From positions 1,770,453 through 1,834,452 of the forward strand of contig ML978122.1 in the NCBI GenBank assembly GCA_010015805.1: a stretch of 64,000 bases of DNA. Reading direction: 5' to 3'. This document shows positions 1 through 11,883 of this stretch, piece by piece. Below the pieces are notes generated by a model that was given only the letters and a program-made list of their open reading frames with translations, was not told the DNA's origin and made no database searches. Position 1 is the first letter of the stretch; every line of letters begins with the position of its first letter. A program made the translations under genes and the position numbers. Origin of the DNA: Rhizodiscina lignyota (Eukaryota; Ascomycota; Dothideomycetes; Aulographales; Rhizodiscinaceae).

Positions 1-602
1 ACGGCAAGATCAAGGACTATTCTTCAAGATACGAAACCAGAAGGATGGAGATATTCGTTCAGAGTAAAATCAAGAGCTGTTGTCCCTGAAAACACGTACC
101 CACAAATTATGAACTCTGGTCTCAATAGCCATCCTCCCTTGCCTCTTGGAGTTGGGATTGCCAGGCAAGCCATATGGAATCGCCCATGAGACCGTGCTCG
201 TATCTGAGAATTGAAGCCGTAGATCATCTTTCCGATGTTAGTCAATCTCGAGTAGACCCGCTCATCTGTTCACTTACAATGTGTGCCGGCAATAGGATGA
301 TTATGCTGGTGTATCACGAAATGGTGGCCATGGGGATGCTGATTTCGCTGGTACAGCGCCACAAAATCGTCAATCGTCAACCTAATTTCTGAGTGCTCAA
401 TCGGACGTCCGGCTTTACGAAGATGCTCTGAAAAGTACGCCAAATGATCGCGGATTTTAGCTTGCCCTGCTTCCACCGCTGCGAGCGAAGGCTCCGCTTC
501 ATCTAACGTTTGTGGATCTTGCTCATTGTCGAGAGTGACCTGCTTCTTCGCTCCACGCGGTGGCGGCGACACTGTCCGGCGGAGGCTGGAGGGAATATCC
601 AT
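1..602 (-). CDS. LigD-type 3'-phosphoesterase domain protein (3' end off window)
   Basis: The first exon (602-278) encodes a polar N-terminus and then HHFVIHQHNHPIAGTH. A 50-base intron (277-228, GTAAGT donor, CTAAC branch) joins it to exon 2 (227-100), which continues YDLRLQF...SWAIPYGLPG...ETRVHNLW. This is the start of the DNA ligase D 3'-phosphoesterase domain; in bacterial LigD it trims 3' phosphates and ribonucleotides at breaks. The His and Asp metal-site positions of the H-x-HYDLRL core are present. Exon 2 ends at a GTACGT donor and the rest lies beyond position 1. Fungi carry this domain as a stand-alone protein without ligase; its role there is inferred to be DNA end cleaning. The domain call is strong, the substrate is unknown. 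Confidence 0.8.
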
Positions 603-1123
603 GATTGTATTCTTGGGCTGATAAATGAGTTGGAACCCGAAAGATTATTGATGCGTCAAATGATTATCAATTTTTAGTTGTGTAGGTTCGCCACTCGAAG
701 GCAGCAAAACAGCAACATTCCATTTTCGCTAAGTCGAAAACATTCTTGAAAATTCTATAGTTCACATTCTCAAGCATATAGTATACTCTCACTGGGAGCT
801 ACTCTCGCTGAAAGAGACTGGAACTTTTGCATCGATTATCTTCTAGACAGAATCTCTACACCCTTAATTGCATTAGAATTTAGCGCCACCTGTAACGAAA
901 GCAGAATCTCTACGACCCCGAGGTTCATACTGCTTGAGCCTCTGTTCGATGGTGCACGGGATCCGCTCGTATGCGTGGGTCAACGTATGGAATTCATATA
1001 CTCGGCTACCAAAGATTTACGGCCGCTGGCGCACTATGTACAAAGTTGAGTTCTCTCAGCCGGAAGCGGTCCTCCTGCTCCGTCGCTCTTTGCCATGAAA
1101 CAGCTGCAACATTGCACCAGTGC
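603..1123. other. Intergenic, no gene seen
   Basis: Contains the upstream region of the phosphoesterase gene and the downstream region of the flavoprotein gene. AT-rich near 640-900. No coding potential I can support. Confidence 0.5.
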
Positions 1124-2923
1124 TTACAGGTTCGACTGCGCAACAGGAACGATGTGTCGCGCGCCACCACCGGCGTGTTTCTTCGCCAGCTGTTCCGCAA
1201 GGGCTGTTCCAGCAAGGCGCCCAAATGTCAGGGACCGCAGGACTGATGTTGCGGGTGGATATTCTGATGCAGTCACCCTGTTAGCTAATGGTATGGCAAG
1301 CAGCGGAGATCAGCCTTACCGTTGTAAAATACTCCTGTGAGCTCTCCTGCTGCGTAGAGACCCTAGAATTGCAAGTCAGCTTGGGATATCGCCTTCAAAG
1401 CTTTGGAATTCTCTTACCGGGATGGGCACATCGTTTGTCCCCAGAACCTGCGAATCCAAGTTTACCTTGATGCCACCATAGGTGAATGTCAAATGCGATG
1501 TCACGGGATATCCGTAGAAGGGTGCCTTGTCGATGGGGTTCGCCCAGTTTGTCTTGTCCGGGGTAAGGCCAGTCGTTGCTTTGCCATCAAGCTTCATCAA
1601 GTCGAAAGGCTTATCATTGCAGGCCTTGTTGAAGTCTGATACCGTCTTCTCGAGCTCGTCCGGCTTGAGGCCCAGTTTCTCCGCAAGCTCTTTGATTGTG
1701 TCTGCTTTTTCTGGCTCCTGGTCCGTTGTATCGTACACCCAGCCAGGCCGGAATCGATCCATGACGGTCTTGTCCGTGATGAAATATCCCTTTCTGAAAC
1801 ACTCGATGAGCATGCTTGCGGATATTTTGTACGTGCGGGACTACTCACGAGTTATGATCTCGCCAAAGTTCCAGTGCGGCAATCTCAAAAGTCGCGAAAA
1901 GTTCGCGCCTGCCTTCGTCAAAGAACCTCTTGGAGTGTTCGTCAACGAGAATGCCGTAATTGTGTCCCCAAATCACTGCATCAGGCTTGGTCGCACGCGT
2001 GTCGACGAGTTCACAGTGGATCCCGTCAAACGATCCTGAGGTGGCCGCGCCGACTTCGAGCGCCATCTGCAGTCCAGCACCTTTGTTATATTTCAGGCCA
2101 GGAGCAATGAGTGGCAGATCATGGGTACGGTTGCCCACATAGCGGGCCAGCATCTCTCGGTTGGCTTCAAAGCCTCCGCATGAAAGCATCACATTTGGCG
2201 CATGCCTGGTTTACTCCTCAGTAAATTGCCTGCTTCGTTCAAGAACAGATGCTTACAGCTCATAAAGAAGGCCGTCCGACTTGCGCACTTGTAGACCCCG
2301 CACCTTACCATTCTCAGTCATGAGAAGGTGGCGGCCCTCTGTCTCCCAATGAACATCGCAATTGGGGAACTTGTCGATGTGGCTCATTAAAGCGTTGATG
2401 ATAGCGTGCCCGCCGCCGTCTGGGAAGACGAAGTGCTGGTCTTATGTTAAATGTCAGTGCAGAACTTATACATTCGACATCAGAATAGCCCACCTGTGTT
2501 GAATTCCAGTAGCACCTGTGCCACAAGGTCAGCAATTTAAGATCCCACACATATTGCAAAGATGGAAGCTCTTACGTTCTTCTCGTCATGATGATTGAAC
2601 TTCACACCATGATCCTGAACAAACTCTGCTGTCTTCTGTGCCTCCTGCTCAAGCTTCTTGCAATAATCTTGGTCTGCGAGGCCCTTGCTCACCAGATCCA
2701 TCTCTTTCTTCCAATCCGAATCGAACCCCAAGTTCTTGTCCAGTCGGAGGTACGCCATTGTCCAGCGTGACGCGCCACAGCGCTCACCCTGCTTTCCCGC
2801 CTCGACCAATGCCACACGTCCTTTGACGCCTTCTTTCTTGCATGTCTCGAGGTAATTCAGTGTCGTCATACAACCAGCGAAGCCGGAGCCAAGGACGATC
2901 AGGTCGTACGAATAGTCCCCCAT
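1124..2923 (-). CDS. FAD-dependent tricarballylate dehydrogenase / fumarate reductase-like flavoprotein
   Basis: I read seven exons (2923-2576, 2515-2494, 2440-2257, 2205-1849, 1793-1418, 1362-1320, 1263-1124), total 489 residues. The N-terminus has a Rossmann dinucleotide fold with GSGFAG at residues 12-17 and an acidic residue near the second strand (VALVEAG). The middle has CGGFEANREMLARYVG, a signature shared with TcuA-type tricarballylate dehydrogenases and 3-ketosteroid dehydrogenases. The C-terminus has GLYAAGELTG followed by PPATSVLRSLTFGRLAG, the second FAD-binding stretch of the FAD_binding_2 family. The likely reaction is FAD-linked dehydrogenation or reduction of a small carboxylic acid; the substrate cannot be read from sequence. 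It has no signal peptide, so it is probably cytosolic. Exon 2 has only 22 bases, so automated models may miss it. Confidence 0.82.
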
Positions 2924-4931
2924 ATTGATCTGTGCTTAATTGGTAGTGAAATTACAGAAAGAAGCTTCAGCTGTGCACTTGAAAAATTGAGGTGACCTAC
3001 GAGAAAATATACTTCACCAATTGCCGACTTGCTTCAAGCCCAGAGCCACTTGCGGGACGGGCTCCATGTGGGTCATGCGGGGGCAGTGGGGTACAGTATG
3101 CACCGTTCCGAACGGAGTGAGCGTAGGTTGGCCTCTTACCTTGAATGTCCTCTAGGGTTTGTTTGAGACCAGGAAAAACTGCCTCAGTAACATAACGAGG
3201 CTGGAAGTGTGGCCATAAGTGCTGATTCTCGGCTTCTGGCGGGCGTACACAGTACACAGTACAATGTGGAATACAGAGTAGTACTAGTGGGTTGCTAGTA
3301 TGTATTCAAACCTTTTGCTCACATGTGAAAAATTCTCAGGCATGAAGCGAGCTGTCCCAAGCATGATTCAGGGACGTGGACGACCCTGTTCTGTACAGCG
3401 GATACAAAGCAACCGCTGCAACATCTGCACGGAAATAGCCAGGGGATAACCCGGAATAGGTAGTGGGTACAAGGAGTAAGTACTGTAGATCTCAGACGGT
3501 GAAGATAGACGGTGAAATTCACGGCGTTCATTCCTTCATAGGCATGCTCGAAGGTGACAAGATAGGCAGTGGGCGCCGGATGAGCTGTAACACTTAAGGG
3601 CAAGTGGTTTGTGCACTTCAAAGTAGGTGAGACTATCTCTGGAGGCTTAGTTCTACACTCTTGGGAGTGTACACAGCAACAGCATACCGTTGAAGACCAT
3701 TTCCATCTTGGTAGGAATAGAGACTATACTCTACAGCTGCTCAGTATCTTGAAGCTGTGTCTTGAAAGCTGTAGCCAATTTTCTGGTCAATCCCGAGGGA
3801 TCGAAGTCCATACCGTTTGACCGTTGACCGTTTGACGGACGCCTTTCCCCCGGTCGAAAGGTGACCAGGTCTCGGCCCTTGGGTCGACGCGGGGTAGGTG
3901 CACAGCTTGTACAACTGGGGGTTAAAAGTCTAATCTCTGAAGAGCCAAGCGTTCATTGCAGGGATTTACGGATGCAACCGTTCATAGGCGAATTGTTAGT
4001 AGGCGACTTCAAATGGCAGGTTGTGAGGGCTCAGAGAGCGAGCGAGTTCGAGGTTGATCACCGCTATTTCAATAACGGCTTAGCACCGGTAGATCCTCGG
4101 CGTCGTCACATCTTCCTCGTCAAGTCCGCCTCCAAATGTAGGATAGAGACATCCATCTTCGATATGCGCTGCCGGCGTCAATTACTGTTTACATGCGACG
4201 TGAACGCCTATCGGACAGTAAACAAATTTGGACCTCTTCATGCCGAATACGCGGCAGTCGTTATAATGTCAAGTCAGCTCATTTTTCTTTCGAGACCTAG
4301 AAGCACTTTCATTATATGCTTTGGATAAGTTCAAAGACGCATTTCTTCTGCTTGAGCTGTGGTGAATCTACCCGTTAGACTTGAAGAGTAGCCACCTCAA
4401 AGACCCTCAAATGCCACTCAAAGATTGAGAGACTTTTCACTTGTCTGGTGTCAAGTACCTTATTACTACTCTGCTACTGCCAAATTCGCGGGGCTTTCCG
4501 TCGCGTGGCGTAACTTCAACATCGGACCTCGGGGTCTTCTTGTCACATCTTCTCCAAGGCCAGACTTTGGGCGCATTTCATCCTCTCCGCCAGTAAATGT
4601 CCGCATGACTCCACATGGTCCATTCGAATTGGCAGGTCAACTGGATCAACTGTCACGCTGCCACCGCCGATCTCCAGCCAAAGGACCCTGAGACTGCAGG
4701 TCAGCCTGGATTCGCCTCAAACAACTTGCCCTGCATATTTGGAGAGCGAGCCACTATCGCCGCTACTCTTTATCGCAATTGCCATCCTCTGGCCGGAACG
4801 TTGCCGCTCTTTATGGATGCTTAAATGAGAAGTGGTTTTCTCATCTCATTTATTTCAGTTTCGCTTCATCTCATCCTCGTATTCGCCGTTAATCGTGGAT
4901 TATTTCACAAACGTCTAAAGTTTACCCCACC
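2924..4931. other. Long intergenic region, no supported gene
   Basis: About 2 kb. Short open frames exist on both strands (the longest, on + near 3861-4328, has 155 codons) but none shows a recognisable motif, a good start context or splice-site support. A small tandem of TTGACCG-like units lies near 3813-3835. The last part is the promoter of the next gene, with CACC just before its ATG. Confidence 0.5.
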
Positions 4932-5954
4932 ATGTCTTCCTCCACGAGCACTCCTTCCCCGATTGCTTCCAACGACTCCACACTTCTGTCTCTTCCTCGC
5001 GAGCTACGAGACTTAATATACCATCACCTCCTCCACTCGACCTCCAAACCTCCGGTTTCTGAGCCACCTCCGCTAGAATCATTCCGCCGATTCCAGTCTA
5101 CGACCTCGTGGTGGGGCATTCATCGCTTTGCGCCGCTCGAATCCTTCCCTCATACTCACGGCCTACTCCTCACTTGCAAGCTTCTCCGAGCAGAGACTGT
5201 CGATGCAATCGCGTTGGCAACAAGCACAAAATGCTGCGTTGATCCGGGGTGGCATTGGCATGGATATTCTCCTAGTGTCAAGGACCCCGTGTACTATGGT
5301 CCTGATGGGCGTCGAAAGGAACAAAAGGAACGCTACTTCGGCGTTGCGCACGATACCCACAGGCATGATGGCAATGATCGTGCCAACGCTCTGGAGTTTG
5401 AAATGGATGTCATAATGCACAATGAACGACGACTGCTCCCTATGTGGACGAGACTGCCCTGCATACCTCCGCACGCTCACTTTCCCCTCCTCCGGGTCAA
5501 CTTCCGGATCTTCGGCGACAGAGGCGGAAAGGAGTCAGCATGGAAATCCAGCAATGGGTATGGTGGCTCCTTGGGTGACATGTACTTCGCACTGCTCGAC
5601 TTGTTCTTGACATTTCTCGAGCGCGGTCCGGACTATCTCTCGCCTCCAAAAGGCTTCCCATACCAGAAGCCCATTACCATTGGGAATCTGGAGCTCAATG
5701 TTCTCAAACCGGAGGTGGAGAGACGACCTGTTGGTGGTTACATCTACGACGACGGCGATACCAGATATGGAATGATTGCCCCAGAGTTTGTCGCGGAAGG
5801 CGTGGAGCTAGGAGTTCATGTCGTACTTGGTACCACCGAGTATGCAGAAGCTGTTGTGCCGAGAGTGGGTAGGGTGAGATTATGCTTAGACGGCAAAGAG
5901 AGGTATGTGTGGGATGTAGAGGAGATGAGAAGGCGAAGAGCAGAAGATGCATGA
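4932..5954 (+). CDS. F-box-like / 2EXR-type fungal protein of unknown function
   Basis: A single-exon gene of 340 residues with a good start context (CACCATG). Residues about 18-34 read LLSLPRELRDLIYHHLL, and later LLLTCKLLRAE. These are the two hallmark stretches of the F-box-like / 2EXR proteins that are very numerous in filamentous ascomycetes: Leu-Pro-x-Glu-hydrophobic-arginine, then a hydrophobic helix with Cys-(R/K). No leucine-rich or WD repeats follow. If it is a true F-box it would be a substrate adaptor of an SCF ubiquitin ligase, but most members have never been tested. The basic C-terminus (MRRRRAEDA) is unremarkable. Family placement is fairly sure, function unknown. Confidence 0.75.
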   Translation: MSSSTSTPSPIASNDSTLLSLPRELRDLIYHHLLHSTSKPPVSEPPPLESFRRFQSTTSWWGIHRFAPLESFPHTHGLLLTCKLLRAETVDAIALATSTKCCVDPGWHWHGYSPSVKDPVYYGPDGRRKEQKERYFGVAHDTHRHDGNDRANALEFEMDVIMHNERRLLPMWTRLPCIPPHAHFPLLRVNFRIFGDRGGKESAWKSSNGYGGSLGDMYFALLDLFLTFLERGPDYLSPPKGFPYQKPITIGNLELNVLKPEVERRPVGGYIYDDGDTRYGMIAPEFVAEGVELGVHVVLGTTEYAEAVVPRVGRVRLCLDGKERYVWDVEEMRRRRAEDA

Positions 5955-6286
5955 CTATCCAGGGGCAGGGGTAGAGGAGGACTTGGAAGGATGGGAATGA
6001 GTGTGAGGAGGGTCAGTGGGAGCTATGTAGAATATGTGGCTTGGAGATCTAGAGCACGGGAGAGGGACTAAAGCATGTACGAGGGTGTAAGGTCTGTGGT
6101 CTATTCGAGACTAGAATATTACTATCATTGTTGTGAGACGAGAATCGTGATTCTATTGTACAAATGTCCATACTTGCATCGAGATGCAAAGATTTCCAGG
6201 TATCGTCCGAAGTGCGGAAAATATCGCAAAATGTACAATGAAGAGGGGAAGAAGGGTCGAGAAGTCGGCGAGTAAAGGTAACGAAT
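5955..6286. other. Convergent 3' intergenic region
   Basis: Lies between the 3' ends of the F-box-like gene and TOM22. Purine-rich and without a gene. Confidence 0.5.
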
Positions 6287-6916
6287 CTATAGAGCGGCGT
6301 TCGCTTGCTGCGGCTGCTGTTGCGACGTGGCGCCCGGTTGTGTCAAAATCTAATTCAATCGTAAGCGTTTATTTGATTCTTAAGGCTTGAAGTGTCTCCA
6401 AGGATATCATTTCCTTTATAGCACCACTTAGAAAAGGAAATATCAGATGGACTTACATCCTGCGCTCCTTGCTGCATCTTCATCTCCCGTTCCATCTCAA
6501 TCATCTGCTGCTCCTCGGCATATGCGAGCGCCCAGGGCACACCCAACAGCAAAGCTGATGTCGACACTACCCACAGCGCCTTGCCACTCCATGTTAGTCC
6601 ACCCCGCGCCCAGCTGTATGTCGTGTTGACTGTGGAAACCAATCGTCGGCGCTGTGAAGGTGGAAGCATGTCTTTGAGGGCAACAATCCGGTCATAGAGG
6701 CTCTCATCGGCAAGGGTAGAGGACGCGGTAGAGTCGGCATCAGAAACGTCTAAAGCACTGTTAGCAGGGTATGTAGAAAGGCTACGAGATCAAGGAGAGA
6801 TATTAAGGAGAGGGAAAGTCCATACCGGAGTCGGTATCCCAGTCTTCGTCGCCGTCTGTTGGTCCTTCTTGAGCGCGGTTCAGCTCCTCATCCGGAACTT
6901 CTTCGAGCTTGACCAT
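6287..6916 (-). CDS. TOM22: Mitochondrial import receptor subunit Tom22
   Basis: Three exons (6916-6826, 6749-6457, 6349-6287) give 148 residues, the usual size. The N-terminus is strongly acidic (MVKLEEVPDEEL...GDEDWDTDSDVSDAD), as expected of the cytosolic presequence-binding region. Then comes LYDRIVALKDMLPPSQRR, a single membrane segment with a conserved proline (WVVSTSALLLGVPWALAYAEE), and a Gln-rich intermembrane-space tail. Tom22 is the central receptor and organiser of the TOM complex in the outer mitochondrial membrane. The last exon (DILTQPGATSQQQ...) is only found by splicing; reading through the donor gives an unrelated tail. TOM40, its core partner, lies 20 kb away in this window. 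Confidence 0.93.
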
Positions 6917-7141
6917 CTTGACAGAGTGCGATTATGAGGTTGTATTGAGAGGTTGAGAGTCTGAGAGCGATGTCAAGGAAGTGCACGTGTATAGCTTTCG
7001 AGGCCGATGAAATCTTGCAGACTGAAAACGGCGAAACTTCGGTCCCGGTCCGGCACCCGCGTCATCCCCGCGCGGAACTTACTGACAACAACGCGTCCTC
7101 CAGCACATGCACGTGTCTTTTGCACTCCTCAAACTCGAATC
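6917..7141. promoter_or_regulatory. Divergent promoter between TOM22 and the CENP-U-like gene
   Basis: Only 225 bases separate the two start codons on opposite strands, so the core promoters must overlap or touch. It holds GC-rich stretches (CGGTCCCGGTCCGGCACCCG) and no TATA box that I would trust. Confidence 0.55.
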
Positions 7142-9454
7142 ATGGTGCCGAACGGTAACTATGGACCTGGGAGATTGATATACATTCTCTGACTATTTTG
7201 CAGACAAGCAGGAGCGCCGGCGCATGCGCGAACGCGGCGCAGGGTATGCGCGGTTACGCCGTCTTTAATGGAATTCAAGCTAACAACCCCCAGAATTACT
7301 CGTGAATTAAAGAATACGAGTTTCGCCTTCACCTTTGGTGCGCCTCAATTACAGCCCCAACGCTCGTCACGAAGGACGCCTCAGCCTCTACCTCAACAGC
7401 CATCATCAAGGAAGACACCGAAGACTGCGACAAGACGACAATCTGCCCGGAAAACACCAGGCCAGAAGAGCATTTCTCGGGAGGGTACTGCAGAGCTCCG
7501 CACTAGGAAGCGGATAACAGCGAATAGAGCATCAGTAGTGCCCTCAACCGGTGAAAGAGAGGCCAGGGCCTCATCGAAACGACTGAGCAGGACGCTCGCT
7601 GAACGAACTGAATCTCCGAATATCACCCCATCTGTTACCGGAAAGAGGAAAAGAAGCACACCAATAGTCCAGCCACCACAAGAGACGGATCAAGATGAGT
7701 TGGAACAAGAAGATGAGATGGAGGCCATTTTCGGCCGCCGGAGCTGGGGAGAACAAATTCCTGCTGAACGCAGACGGAGTTCCTTGCATAGTATTCATGA
7801 AGATGATGCTGTGGAAGATGAGCTTGAAGCCGATGATCGAGAGCATCACGTCATGACGGAGACAAAGAGGAGGATTAGTGCAAATCGACTGGCGGAGATT
7901 GCTCCTCAGTCGCCGAATAAACAGCAGCAAAACTCCGTGGGCAAAGGGAAAGCGAATGCGCTAGAAATTGTGAAGACACCTTTTACAACGAGGAGATCGT
8001 CGTCGAATGGCAAAGATGCAGTCTCAGAAAATGCCGAGAACGCAGAGCCAGGCCAGGAGAACGACCCAGAAACTCATAGCACTTTCATCAAACGAATGTA
8101 CAAACCACGGCAGCCCTTGGTGGATATCGACGAACAGGCTCAGCGTGAGACAAGCCCATCGAACGCTATCTCTAGAAGAGAATCAGGAAAAGCTCCAGTC
8201 GCGCATATGTACGGACCACCGCAGACTCTTTGGCCTGCGTCTGTCGTCAGTCCAATCAGCGAAGCGGGTGTAGATGAGCTTGATTCATTTGGCAAAGAGC
8301 ATGACATTACGTCTACGTACAATGATATTTCTACACAACTTCAGCCAACTGGAATTGAAGTCGCGCAGGACGGACCTAGCACAACGCTGGATCCTCGGAC
8401 GTTGTCAGCTACAAGACTTGGCCTCCCTCGCGGCACGCCCTTCATCGAGACATCAAAGGAGCCAAGTACCTTGCTTGATAGGGAGGAAGATGCTTCTCCA
8501 GTGAGAGGTCGCAAACGAAGGAGAACGCACAGTTCAGGTCGCGACACAAGCACATCGCGAGTATCGTCTAACAAACTGGATGGATCTTCTAAATCGGTTG
8601 AAAACACGAGGCTGGGCCCGGAGGTCGAACGAGAAGGAGACGAGAGCCAAACCATGGAGCAGCAAACGGCACGACCCAGGCAAAACGTTACGGCGTCCAC
8701 CGTCCCTATTACCGTCTATCGTCTTTCTCGTCCGGTAACACTGGATAATGATTCGGACGATGATCCTCTCAATGACGGTCCATCCACCGCACTCTCGACT
8801 CGTGGTCTCCCCGCTGTCAACGCGGTGGATGTTCTCTCACAGATCACGTCAGAGCTCGTCGAACATATGGCCGAGACTGCACACCGTCTACCTGCCGTAT
8901 CTTTCTCTACTTCTGGGGGCCATGGCCGTACAGGTGTGCCCGACCAACCTCGTCCATCCTCTGCGGATTTAAAGAGGAGACGCGGAATACTCCATCATTT
9001 TCAACAATCACTGTCCGATGCGTTGTTTGACATTACAGCAGCGGTGGATGCTGGCATGGTGCTGAAGTCGAGGTTGAAAGGGTTAACTAAGGAGAAGGTG
9101 CAGCTGCGAGATGAGTTACTAGAAGTCAAGAGGCAGAGGGAAGAGGTGGCGTTAAGTATTGACCGAGTGAGAAGAGAGCATGGTATCTGGAGGAAGACCA
9201 TTGCTGGAAGGGATGAACTGAGTGCCGACTTATGGGATTTGGAGATGGCCGTAAAGAGGGGCAAGGAAGAGTGTGCTAAGAGAAGGGAAAGGGGTGAGGA
9301 AGTTGAGGGTGTGAGAATGGGTATAGAGATGCTAGCAGGAACTGTGGCGACCGAAATCACGAGTCAAGCTGGCGGAGGGCTCTGTACAAGGGTGGAAAGA
9401 TTCAATGACATTTTGGAGAAAGCGGCAGAGACTCTCGAAGGACGGACGGCCTAA
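7142..9454 (+). CDS. CENP-U / Ame1-like inner kinetochore protein
   Basis: I propose two tiny 5' exons (7142-7154 and 7204-7243) joined to a long exon (7294-9454), 737 residues in all. This replaces an internal ATG at 7268 that lies inside the second intron; that intron ends in a textbook GCTAAC...CCCCAG. The protein is basic and disordered at first, with many S/T-P and K/R-rich patches. It then has VYRLSRPV...LPAVNAVDVLSQITSELVEHMAE and a coiled coil (about 575-690: RRGILHHFQQSLSDALFDI... through repeated heptads). This layout matches the fungal Ame1/CENP-U family, a COMA-complex subunit linking centromeric chromatin to outer kinetochore. Similarity is by remembered pattern only; another AT-hook or coiled-coil nuclear protein is possible. 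Confidence 0.65.
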
Positions 9455-9571
9455 GCTGCGAGTTGAAATTGCTCTCAAATATACCCCTTTGGATGAAGCG
9501 CTGCAACGGACCATTCCTACCACTCGTCGCTGACGCCATGATGGACTGGGAGCTTCGAGGGATTAGTCCTT

Positions 9572-11566
9572 TTATATTTTTGCCCGGACATCCTCTGTCC
9601 GATATCCTGTAGCCGCTCCAGCAGGCAGATCACAATTCCACACTATCCTACAATCCCAATCCGTACGGTTCGTCTGCTTGGAAGCATTGACGCTACGGCT
9701 GCTATACGCGATACTGGTAATGACGAACTCGCCAAGTCCAACTTCATCATCCATTATCCATCTTCGTGCGACTTCTTCAGCTGTCGCGTCGGAGTCCCGT
9801 CCTGCATCAATGGCGAGCAATATGCCACTTATAATCCATGCTAATGTATACATCAGCTGTCGACTATCAGCCAATACTGTAGAGAGATCGTTTTCCCCTT
9901 TGTCCAGCCTCTGGCGCAGATTGGACCATGCGTCGCTCAGGCATGTTCTTAGCTGATTATCGGATACTGACGCGATAGATCTTTGCAACCAAGTGTCGAC
10001 TATACGCAGATTCTTCGCTCCCCCTCTTAGCAGATGGCGCACTACCTCGCTTGCCAGAACATTAACGGTTCCCTCCCAAGTCACATTGGCAGCGGTATCT
10101 CGCATGAGGCGGCATATGTTGTACTCCGGCTCATCTGGTTCATCCAAGTATCCGACACCACCCAAGGCCTCCTGGCAGTCCTGCAAGGCAACTGTAGATG
10201 TCTTGCAGATCACGGCCTTTGACATTGCCGTCAACAGACGAAGCACAACCTGAGCTTGTTCGCCTTGGTCCGGCAATGGAGCATATGTGCCTCTGCCTTC
10301 TGTTGGAAATCCATTGTCCACAAAACTAAGCAGAGCCGTTGTGAAGAACGCGAGCTGTAAAAGACCGCGGAACTTGACTTCCATATTCGCGAAGAATCTC
10401 AGATGCATCGGGATGGCCCATAAAGGCTGATTCATTGTCGTTCTGGCTTTCGCGAACGACTTTGCGATTGCAATGCCACGCCGCCAGCAAGATAGGGCCG
10501 TGATGAAATTGTGCGTCCGAGTTACGTTCAAAAGCAGCGCGATGGTCGCAATTCCTCGATCAATAGGTCCAATACGCCAGGCTCGGACATCCTTGAGCTC
10601 CAACTCTGCGGTTGGGAGTTCTTTCGTGCCGTACTTGTTCTTCAACCGTAGAAAGCGGATACCATTTGTTCGATCTCCGATTCGCACTGGCGCAACAAAC
10701 AGGCTTAGCTCGCCAGATTCCGTCTTCGCCAACATTAGGCACATGTTGCAATCTGTTGCAGATGCAAAGAACTTGAAGCCTGATACGAGATAGTCTCCCT
10801 CTTCAATAGTACCGAATTGTCCCGTCTTTTGCTTCAGTGGAGAATAGACAGCTACGGTCTCGGAATTGCGGACGTCACTTCCTCCAGGACGTTCTGTCAT
10901 CCACTGGCTCGAAATCCAGTTGTTCTCACGCGACGTCAGCCGTCTGTAGAATTCATGAAATGGGTGAGCTGAGGGCAGCCCCGGAAGATGCTTTCCAACA
11001 AGCCGCGCTGCACCACTGGTCATTGATACCGGACAGGAGTATGCCGCTGACGATGCCGAGTAGATGAAGTTACTGCCCAGGACAATCAGCTCCCAACTGC
11101 GGTTCTCTAAAGCTCCAGACTCACAAGGCATGCTGCACGATGCGACGGTGTTTGCCAAATTCTTCCTCGTAGCCCAAGGCGATCACACTGTACAGACTCA
11201 GAATCAGCTCCATCAAGTCGATCTACTGCTCGTTGCCCTAGTCTTCACCTACCCGTTCTTAGATCCCCATCTGCCCAGCTGTTTCCACCCATTACTTGTT
11301 ACGAGTCGATCGTACGGATACTTCTGGCCCCAGACGTTGCGAGTCTTGACGTATGGTTCGTCTCGCTCGGCATTTCCGATCCATTCATGGACCTGCTCAG
11401 ATACAGCTTCATCACCAAATTTCGTAAGACGAGGCTGTATCGTGCTGAGAGTCTCCTGTGGCAGATACCACTCTAATATGCGCTGATATGCAGGGTCCGA
11501 AAGATATGGATTTTCCAGGGGTTGCATTGAAAGCATGAAGCCAGTGTCTGCCGAGGAGGGCTCCAT
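9572..11566 (-). CDS. AidB-type acyl-CoA dehydrogenase family protein
   Basis: Three exons (11566-11253, 11187-11125, 11072-9572) give 625 residues. Signature parts are YEEEFGKHRRIVQHAF near the N-terminus, WMTERPGGSDVRNSET (about residue 185, the conserved Thr-Glu-x-x-Gly-Gly-Ser-Asp substrate and flavin loop), and CQEALGGVGYL with TWEGTVNVLASEVVRHL near the end. These place it with E. coli AidB, the alkylation-response acyl-CoA dehydrogenase homologue, rather than with the mitochondrial beta-oxidation enzymes. The expected cofactor is FAD; the natural substrate of fungal members is not settled. It is divergent from acetoacetyl-CoA synthetase, with a shared 317-base upstream region, which suggests joint control in acyl or branched-chain metabolism (inference). 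Confidence 0.87.
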
Positions 11567-11883
11567 CGTGTATCGCTGGTGCTACCACCAGATATTTCTT
11601 TCAAAACAGATAATTGGGAGGACTCTGACGAAGTTCCTAATGCACTAGGAAAGACGAAAGTATTCTGTTAACTCTTGTATATAAGACCTATTTTTTCCTT
11701 TATCTCTCCTCAGCACTTCTCCGCTTCTGATGTACTTAACTGGTAAGACCGAGCGAGCCGAGGCATGCCGTGGTCCACGGCTGGACCAATAAATCGGATT
11801 CAAAAATAGGAATTCAGGTGCACAGTACATATCTATCTCCGTTTCTCCTTTGTCTCACTACTACAATTTATTCATTTCCAAGG
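11567..11883. promoter_or_regulatory. Divergent promoter of the AidB-like gene and acetoacetyl-CoA synthetase
   Basis: 317 bases between the two start codons. On the + strand a pyrimidine-rich stretch (about 11835-11880) precedes the AACS start, as in many fungal promoters. Confidence 0.5.

Noticed and set aside
3861-4328. 155-codon frame on + in the 3-4.9 kb gap
   Set aside because: No motif, irregular composition, no splice or start support; reads as chance translation.
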